The notes under the pieces were generated by a model that was not told the origin of the DNA, searched no databases, and saw only the letters and a program-made list of their open reading frames with translations. A DNA stretch of 38,389 nt from Lachnospiraceae bacterium (GTDB lineage: Bacteria > Bacillota > Clostridia > Lachnospirales > Lachnospiraceae): contig BLLW01000035.1 in the NCBI GenBank assembly GCA_011959285.1, positions 1-38,389 of the forward strand, read 5' to 3'. Below are positions 34,005-38,389 of the stretch, piece after piece (position 1 is the first letter of the stretch; every line of letters starts with the position of its first letter). A program made the translations under genes and the position numbers.

Positions 34005-34742
34005 ATGATAGCTGTAATTAATGATGTTTCATTCCAATATTTATTTGCTACAAAGGAACTTGCAATCGAATATATGCATAGGTTTCTTGATATATGTAAA
34101 CGGGTAAAAAGAGATGAAGTGACTAATGTTCATGAAATAAAAACAGGAGTTATTGATACACAAAGGGAAATAAGCAATGATTTCAAATTAATTCAATTAT
34201 TGCAAAACTTTCAGACAAGAGAAGAAAGAACATTTCTGCTTGGATTGTTGACAAATCAAGGAACTTATCGCTCAGAACAAGGAAATCCGTGTTGGATTGC
34301 TGAAAAAGAGTCGTTGGTATGTACATATGCGATAGATAATATATTGATAAGTTTGTTGTCAAACGCATTATTTGAAACGCCGGTGGTAAAGGGAATTGTT
34401 GCAGGAGAAGAGATTGATCTGCGGAATCTTTCTAAAATGGAACATATAAATTACTATAGAAAAGAATTGGGTATTAGAAGGTTCATTGCAAATGACACAA
34501 AGCATAAATTTGATAGAGAAAATCCTTATGGAAAAGGAAAGGTCGGAAGCCGGATGGACTTAAACGATGAAGAGGCGCAGGATTTGCTAAATAAAGCGGT
34601 TGAAATCAAAGGGAGATTATACGCCAAGAAGAATGGTCACTATTATGCATTCCAACATGAAGGGGATGTAAATTACCATGGATATAGAGCCGATGATGTG
34701 GGAGAGGATATTAAGTATCAATTGGATAAAGAATTTGCATAA
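34005..34742 (+). CDS. unrecognised 245-residue third component of the DUF262-AAA cassette
   Basis: Starts 13 bases after the ATPase stop with GGGGAT near the ATG. I do not recognise the family. There is no signal peptide or membrane helix. The N-terminal 90 residues are mainly helical (FLDICKRVKRDEVTNVHEIK). The middle looks like beta-strands (PCWIAEKESLVCTYAIDN). The last 80 residues are basic and aromatic (RRFIANDTKHKFDRENPYGK, then GRLYAKKNGHYYAFQHEGD and NYHGYRADD). That tail, rich in His, Lys, Tyr and Asn, resembles the compact C-terminal domains of polymorphic-toxin RNases in composition and in the late YHGY motif. A toxic nuclease effector is therefore possible but unproven. Its stop TAA is the first three bases of the 8-bp target repeat of the element that follows. 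Confidence 0.7.
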   Translation: MIAVINDVSFQYLFATKELAIEYMHRFLDICKRVKRDEVTNVHEIKTGVIDTQREISNDFKLIQLLQNFQTREERTFLLGLLTNQGTYRSEQGNPCWIAEKESLVCTYAIDNILISLLSNALFETPVVKGIVAGEEIDLRNLSKMEHINYYRKELGIRRFIANDTKHKFDRENPYGKGKVGSRMDLNDEEAQDLLNKAVEIKGRLYAKKNGHYYAFQHEGDVNYHGYRADDVGEDIKYQLDKEFA

Positions 34743-34747
34743 AACTA
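34740..34747. repeat. left 8-bp target-site duplication
   Basis: TAAAACTA, repeated exactly at 36078-36085. Its first three bases are the stop codon of the upstream gene. Confidence 0.9.
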
Positions 34748-34772
34748 CTCCCTTTTCGGAATTGTGTACCCA
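34748..34772 (+). repeat. left terminal inverted repeat
   Basis: Begins CTCCCTTTTCGGAA, then TTGTGTACCCA. Differs from the right end at three positions only. Confidence 0.88.
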
Positions 34773-34838
34773 GTGAAAACGAGCCAATAAATATACATTT
34801 CTGATGTATAAAAATTTATTCCGATTATTTACCCTGCA

Positions 34839-34867
34839 TTGAACTATACAGTAAAATATAGTATGAT
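34839..34867 (+). promoter_or_regulatory. promoter inside the mobile cassette
   Basis: TTGAAC (34839-34844) and TATGAT (34862-34867), 17-base spacer, 31 bases before the lipoprotein start. The cassette thus carries its own expression signals. Confidence 0.65.
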
Positions 34868-34897
34868 ATAAAATGTTTTTTGAGGATGAGAATAACC

Positions 34898-35866
34898 ATG
34901 AAAAAGAAATTATATTGCATTATTTGTTTATGTAGCTTTATTTCAATTATGTTGTGTGTATGTGGAAAAAACACAAATTTGATTGACATGAGTACTGCGG
35001 AAGGTGATGAATATATGACTATTATATGGGGAGACAGGACATATATTCCTTTTTGTGTTGTGTCAAAAAATGATTGCGGAACACAAATCGGCTATTTGGA
35101 TGGAGAAACTGATAACAGGGTATGCAAATATAAAGATTATCCAACAGACGAATGGATAGCGACTTACCTTACCGTAGATGGAGGGGCAATGTTGTTCAAG
35201 GAAGAAAATGTTACCAATATTCCAGATAGTCTCGAATCAGAATATGAGTGGAACTCTCCTGAAATAGAGAAATTACATGAAAAATACCCAGAATACTTTG
35301 AGCTTGGAACCTTCAAAGGACTAGAGGTTTATGTTTGGCAAATGGCAGAGGGCGACTATCGTTTTGGCTTGATGCAAGGAACAAATCGTGAGAAAACTTT
35401 AGAAGAGCTAATGGCATTAAACGGTGCTACTTTAGAGGAAATGTCTTTGATTCTGTCTACCTTTGAAATAGAAGACAGGGATATTTTTGTGATTCCATGG
35501 CAGAATCCCATTTCCAGTTATATGGTTACAGATGATATGGTGAAAAACCCAGAATACATACGCAATATACGAAATATGCTAGGATTGGACTTGGATGAAG
35601 CCAATACAATGTGGGATAGAATACCCATGGTAAGGGTAAATGGTAAACTATATTATGATACAGGGAAAGAAAGCACTATCAGTGGGCGTTGTGGTAATAT
35701 GGATGGAGAAATAACATCAACAGTAGATGGAACAGAAATCCCAATGGAAGATAATCAGTCTAACTTTGGAAGTGGATTTGGCTATCAGTACGGAGCAGAC
35801 GATACAATAGAGATTTACATGAATAATAAATGGTTTGTTTTTGAATACAGAGGGGAATCTGAATGA
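34898..35866 (+). CDS. passenger lipoprotein of the mobile cassette
   Basis: A 322-residue extracytoplasmic lipoprotein of unknown function. ATG 34898 gives a basic start MKKKLYC and a hydrophobic core ending in the lipobox-like LCVCG; ATG 34886 is a possible alternative. GAGG lies about 12 bases upstream. The N-terminal domain has WGDRTYIPFCVVSKNDCGTQ. The C-terminal domain (MVRVNGKLYYDTGKES, GRCGNMDGEITSTVDGTEIP, SNFGSGFGYQYGADDTIEIY, NNKWFVFEYRGE) resembles, from memory, the extracellular tail of some clostridial M56/BlaR1-like sensor proteins. This would make it a soluble-sensor-like or decoy lipoprotein; the match needs a search. A+T-rich, unlike the two-component genes next to it. Confidence 0.75.
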   Translation: MKKKLYCIICLCSFISIMLCVCGKNTNLIDMSTAEGDEYMTIIWGDRTYIPFCVVSKNDCGTQIGYLDGETDNRVCKYKDYPTDEWIATYLTVDGGAMLFKEENVTNIPDSLESEYEWNSPEIEKLHEKYPEYFELGTFKGLEVYVWQMAEGDYRFGLMQGTNREKTLEELMALNGATLEEMSLILSTFEIEDRDIFVIPWQNPISSYMVTDDMVKNPEYIRNIRNMLGLDLDEANTMWDRIPMVRVNGKLYYDTGKESTISGRCGNMDGEITSTVDGTEIPMEDNQSNFGSGFGYQYGADDTIEIYMNNKWFVFEYRGESE

Positions 35867-35899
35867 GAAAATAAATGACAGAAAACTCATATTAAATTC

Positions 35900-35932
35900 A
35901 AAAGGCTAGCTAATCAAACGGATAGCCTTTTT
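35900..35932 (+). terminator. terminator of the cassette lipoprotein gene
   Basis: AAAAGGCTA (35900-35908) pairs with TAGCCTTTT (35923-35931), a nine-pair stem with a run of T at its 3' side. It lies 33 bases after the stop. Positions 35933-36052 up to the right repeat contain no gene I can support. Confidence 0.85.
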
Positions 35933-36052
35933 GCAATTTTCAGACCAATTTTCCCCAATATTCAGTAGATAAACTTCCAAATACAGTTGCTTAAATTGTT
36001 TGAAAAATTAAGAAATATATGAATATACAGGTTAGTTCAAGCTAATAAGCAG

Positions 36053-36077
36053 TGGGAACACTTTTCCGAAAAGGGAG
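36053..36077 (-). repeat. right terminal inverted repeat
   Basis: Complement begins CTCCCTTTTCGGAA, then AAGTGTTCCCA, matching the left end at 22 of 25 bases. Confidence 0.88.
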
Positions 36078-36085
36078 TAAAACTA
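36078..36085. repeat. right 8-bp target-site duplication
   Basis: TAAAACTA, identical to 34740-34747. Its last three bases CTA are, on the minus strand, the TAG stop codon of the histidine kinase. Confidence 0.9.
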
Positions 36086-37465
36086 TCTAAAAAATGGCAG
36101 CCGGATTACAACAGACCGGCACACATCTTCTAAACCTTCAAATTCTATAGTCCCATGGTGGATTTCAATAATCTGTTTTACGATTCTAAGCCCCATCACA
36201 TGGGGAAGGGAACTGTCATCAGCAGCTGTTTCTGTGTGGTCTAGGAGCTGGATGACCAGAGCGGGGATACCGCATCCTGTATCGGAAAAATCAAGCTGTA
36301 GGAAGTCCCCATGTAATCTGCCGCAGATTTGGATATGGCAGCCTGCCGGGTTGTGGCGGATGCTGTTGTCTGTCAGATTGCGGAAAGCGCGCAAAAGGAG
36401 GTCGGGATCCCCGCTTAAGGTAAGTCCTTCCAGTGAGGCATCCAGAGCAAGGTCCAGCGAATATTGACTGCTAAGACCATGGTTATAGCAGGAAGCAATC
36501 AGGCTGCGAAGAAGAGCGGCTGGGTTATACTTTTTTACATGCAAAGGATAAGAGTTATATTCTAAGCGCGAGGTAAGATTAAGATCCTCGATCAGGCGTT
36601 TGATCAGAAGGCTGTTCTCCTGAATGGAGGCAGCTTCTTTTTTTTCTTCCAGACTTAAATTAGGGCTTTCGGCAAGGTTGTCGCTAAAGCCAAGAATGAG
36701 AGACAAGGGCGTGCGGATGTCATGGGAGACGCCGGCAATCCAGTTGGTTCTTGCATGATCCCTTTTATCCAAAGACTGCTGTTGAAAAACCAAAGTGGCG
36801 GAGGCATTATTGAGCTTTCCTGCCAGATTTCCCACGATTCCCTGCTCAGGCAGGGTGAGAACCTGATCGCCTGTGAGCTGGTCGATTCCATTTACCAAAG
36901 GCTTTAAGGAAGTATAAAAACGGTGTCCGAAAAGCAGGGCGAGGACAAGCATCAACAGCAGATTGCCTAGGAAAACCAGCAGCAGGTATAGGGGCAAGGC
37001 GTTCATAAAATCTTCTTTAAATTCCACGGTATGTTTCCACATGGAATGGCGGGGAGTGGCTGCCACAAAGAGACCATCCGGGCGGATATGGATCTTGACG
37101 GGGTAGCCTTCCAGATACCAGCGTGAAAAGGATGCCACTTGGGTAAGCGAGTAGGTGCGGGGAAGATCGTCGGGAAGATGATAGCTCCAGATCACGTTCC
37201 CTTCCTGGTCGATGAGCATCGCGAAGGCAAGCTGCTCATCGATCAGCTTTTGGGCATCCTCTGAAAGGATATATTGTCCGTGATCTAAAGTCAGCTGGGC
37301 AGACAGGATACTTGTCCGGGTGGAGGCATAATTTTCTGCTGTCTTGTATCCAAACTGGTTTAAGAGAAAACAGAACAAAAGCAGCAGATTGAAAATAAGA
37401 ACCAGAGTGCAGATAGAGACGGCGGTAAAAATGTAACGGCGGTATATCTTAAGCAGGTCTTTCAT
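36083..37465 (-). CDS. sensor histidine kinase
   Basis: Membrane sensor kinase of 460 residues, partner of the response regulator encoded 32 bases upstream. First transmembrane helix at about residues 11-34 (IFTAVSICTLVLIFNLLLLF). An extracytoplasmic sensor of about 120 residues follows, then a second helix near 160-185 (LLLVFLGNLLLMLVLALLF) and a HAMP-like linker. HisKA carries the phospho-acceptor His in GVSHDIRTPLSLILGF. HATPase_c has N-box LTDNSIRHNPAG, DTGCGIP and VMGLRIVKQI. The short intact C-terminus RLPFFR is natural although a mobile element abuts the stop. No target genes are visible in the window; in Firmicutes such pairs often flank antimicrobial-peptide ABC exporters, so the region right of 38389 may matter. 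Confidence 0.95.
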   Translation of the reverse strand: MKDLLKIYRRYIFTAVSICTLVLIFNLLLLFCFLLNQFGYKTAENYASTRTSILSAQLTLDHGQYILSEDAQKLIDEQLAFAMLIDQEGNVIWSYHLPDDLPRTYSLTQVASFSRWYLEGYPVKIHIRPDGLFVAATPRHSMWKHTVEFKEDFMNALPLYLLLVFLGNLLLMLVLALLFGHRFYTSLKPLVNGIDQLTGDQVLTLPEQGIVGNLAGKLNNASATLVFQQQSLDKRDHARTNWIAGVSHDIRTPLSLILGFSDNLAESPNLSLEEKKEAASIQENSLLIKRLIEDLNLTSRLEYNSYPLHVKKYNPAALLRSLIASCYNHGLSSQYSLDLALDASLEGLTLSGDPDLLLRAFRNLTDNSIRHNPAGCHIQICGRLHGDFLQLDFSDTGCGIPALVIQLLDHTETAADDSSLPHVMGLRIVKQIIEIHHGTIEFEGLEDVCRSVVIRLPFFR

Positions 37466-37497
37466 GGGGAGTTACCTTGTATATCCTTCCTATTTTT

Positions 37498-38202
37498 TTA
37501 TATCAGGCGGTAGCCGATGCCTCGGGCGGTAAGGAGATATTGGGGATGCGAGGGATCCTCTTCCAGCTTTTCGCGCAGGCGTCTGATGTGCACCATCAGC
37601 GTATTTTCGTAGGTGTAGTAACCGTCGCCCCATACGGCGTCGCAGAGGGCGTCAAAGGTCACGATGCGGTTCCGGTTTTCATAAAGTTTCTTGAGAATCA
37701 GCAATTCCTTAGCGGTCAAGGCAGTTTCCCCTTCAGCAGTTTCCACGGTTCCCCGGTCAAAATGAACGACTCGTGTTCCCAGCTTTAAGTCTGACGTTTC
37801 TGATTGGATGAAACGATCCGAGAGATAGGTGCGCCGGAGGATAGCACTGATTCTTAAGGTCAGTTCCTTGGGCAGAAAGGGTTTGGTCAGATAGTCGTCT
37901 GCCCCGAGCCCCAGCCCCAGCAGGCGGTCGTTGTCTTCATCCCGGGCGGAGAGAAAGAGGATGGGGATGTCTGCTTTTGCCCGAATTTCCTGAAAGAGGG
38001 AAAAGCCGTTTCCGTCAGGAAGCATAACGTCCAAAATGATAAGGTCCGGCAGCCTTTTGGCAAGCGCCGCTCTTGCTTCCTGACAGCAGGCAGCGGTGCT
38101 TAAGTTTGTGAAACCTTCCCTGCTTAGCATGTGGGTCATCATGGAAAGCAGCTCTTTGTTGTCATCGATTAAGAGGATTTGGCATTCATAAATATGGTTC
38201 AT
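37498..38202 (-). CDS. OmpR/PhoB-family response regulator
   Basis: DNA-binding regulator of 234 residues, first gene of the two-component operon. The receiver domain (about 1-125) shows the acidic pair in LLIDDNKEL, the phospho-acceptor Asp in LIILDVMLPDGNGF, the Thr/Ser in LFLSARD and the Lys in YLTKPF. The winged-helix domain (about 135-234) has LTAKELLILKKLYENRNRIV, VWGDGYYTYENTLMVHIRRL and the wing RGIGYRLI. Length and layout are normal. Confidence 0.95.
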   Translation of the reverse strand: MNHIYECQILLIDDNKELLSMMTHMLSREGFTNLSTAACCQEARAALAKRLPDLIILDVMLPDGNGFSLFQEIRAKADIPILFLSARDEDNDRLLGLGLGADDYLTKPFLPKELTLRISAILRRTYLSDRFIQSETSDLKLGTRVVHFDRGTVETAEGETALTAKELLILKKLYENRNRIVTFDALCDAVWGDGYYTYENTLMVHIRRLREKLEEDPSHPQYLLTARGIGYRLI

Positions 38203-38251
38203 GTATCATGGTTCTCCTGTAAATGGATTAGTTTTGCCGTTTGTTTCTATT

Positions 38252-38257
38252 ATTATA
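38252..38257 (-). promoter_or_regulatory. possible -10 of the two-component operon
   Basis: The complement of 38252-38257 is TATAAT, about 50 bases ahead of the regulator's ATG. No good -35 is found at 16-18 bases, so it may need an activator or be spurious. The rest of 38203-38311 is A+T-rich without a gene. Confidence 0.35.
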
Positions 38258-38311
38258 AAATAAAATCGAAATGATTTCTCTTTTTTATACAAAAATTAAG
38301 GTAAATGTAAG

Positions 38312-38355
38312 GCATGCGTCATTGCCGTGTAAGGCAAAAGACGTATGCTCTTTTT
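38312..38355 (+). terminator. terminator-like hairpin at window end
   Basis: GCATGCGTC (38312-38320) pairs with GACGTATGC (38340-38348) with one G-U type mismatch, and an inner TTGCC/GGCAA adds pairs. TCTTTTT follows on the plus strand. No plus-strand gene lies just before it, so it would terminate antisense transcription or a gene outside the window. A second hairpin (ATTCCTCC 38368-38375 / 38380-38387) follows directly. Confidence 0.55.
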
Positions 38356-38389
38356 ATATAATAGGAAATTCCTCCTGCCGGAGGAATCT

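Larger units (their letters stand above)
34748..36077. mobile_element. 1330-bp transposase-free insertion cassette with passenger lipoprotein
   Basis: The element is bounded by 25-bp inverted repeats (34748-34772 and 36053-36077) that match at 22 of 25 positions. The outer 14 bases CTCCCTTTTCGGAA are perfect, followed by GTGT and CCCA blocks. Perfect 8-bp direct repeats TAAAACTA lie outside. Inside are one promoter, one lipoprotein gene and one terminator, and no transposase. The layout fits a mobile insertion cassette (MIC) moved in trans by a full-length IS. The 8-bp duplication is known for IS256, ISL3, IS66 and IS1595 families; the AATTGTGT part of the left end is reminiscent of IS256-type ends, so I favour IS256-like. 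It inserted between two convergent genes without changing either product. Confidence 0.88.

Noticed and set aside
34748-36077. Degenerate IS whose transposase had decayed into the 322-residue frame
   Set aside because: The protein has a lipoprotein signal and secreted-protein character, with its own promoter and terminator, and no DDE-like motifs.

Overview
The window reads as chromosome of a gut-type Firmicute, most likely a Lachnospiraceae-like clostridium. The basis is family resemblance, not a database search: a T-box leader in front of ileS, strong AAGGAGG ribosome sites, frequent GTG/TTG starts, a LacLM-type beta-galactosidase, a BMP-family nucleoside-type ABC locus and an Eis-like acetyltransferase. 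No rRNA, tRNA, CRISPR array or phage structural gene was seen.

Layout. 125-7049: an intact oligopeptide-uptake operon (oppA, oppD, oppF, oppB, oppC) with an M20 amidohydrolase, from a consensus promoter to a strong hairpin. 7236-12323: a wrecked locus of ribokinase, BMP binding lipoprotein, nucleoside-type ABC ATPase, two permeases and two tandem ADP-ribosylglycohydrolases. Nearly every gene has a deletion, frameshift or stop. 12334-15203: an intact YczE-like membrane protein and an unusual LacI repressor fused to a whole ribokinase. 15215-17928 (minus): an Eis-like GNAT and nicotinate phosphoribosyltransferase. 18078-21548: a lipoprotein, a HEAT-repeat plus C39-like cysteine-peptidase-fold protein, and the collapsed remains of an HTH/HipA-like kinase pair. 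21545-28471: housekeeping genes (T-box, ileS, glgP, tcdA). 28507-31413: lacL and lacM with the characteristic 17-nt overlap, lacM carrying a one-base frameshift.

31523-36085 is the most interesting part. A visibly A+T-rich three-gene cassette encodes a DUF262 (ParB-like) protein with a sigma-factor region 1.1-like N-terminus, a DUF3696-type AAA ATPase and an unrecognised 245-residue protein. It looks like a defence or conflict system of unclear type. Directly behind it is a 1330-bp transposase-free mobile element (34748-36077) with 25-bp terminal inverted repeats and perfect 8-bp target duplications. It carries one lipoprotein gene with its own promoter and terminator. The 8-bp target TAAAACTA contains the stop codons of both convergent flanking genes, so the insertion damaged neither. 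The window ends with a minus-strand OmpR-type two-component pair.

How the genes fit together: the opp operon and amidohydrolase import and trim acylated or peptide-like compounds. The decayed locus, LacI-ribokinase fusion and YczE-like protein look like what is left of a ribosyl-compound uptake and cleavage pathway; pncB nearby adds a possible but unproven NAD-salvage link. The repeated deletions at 7316-12323 and 20623-21548 suggest recent gene decay, or less likely an assembly artefact.
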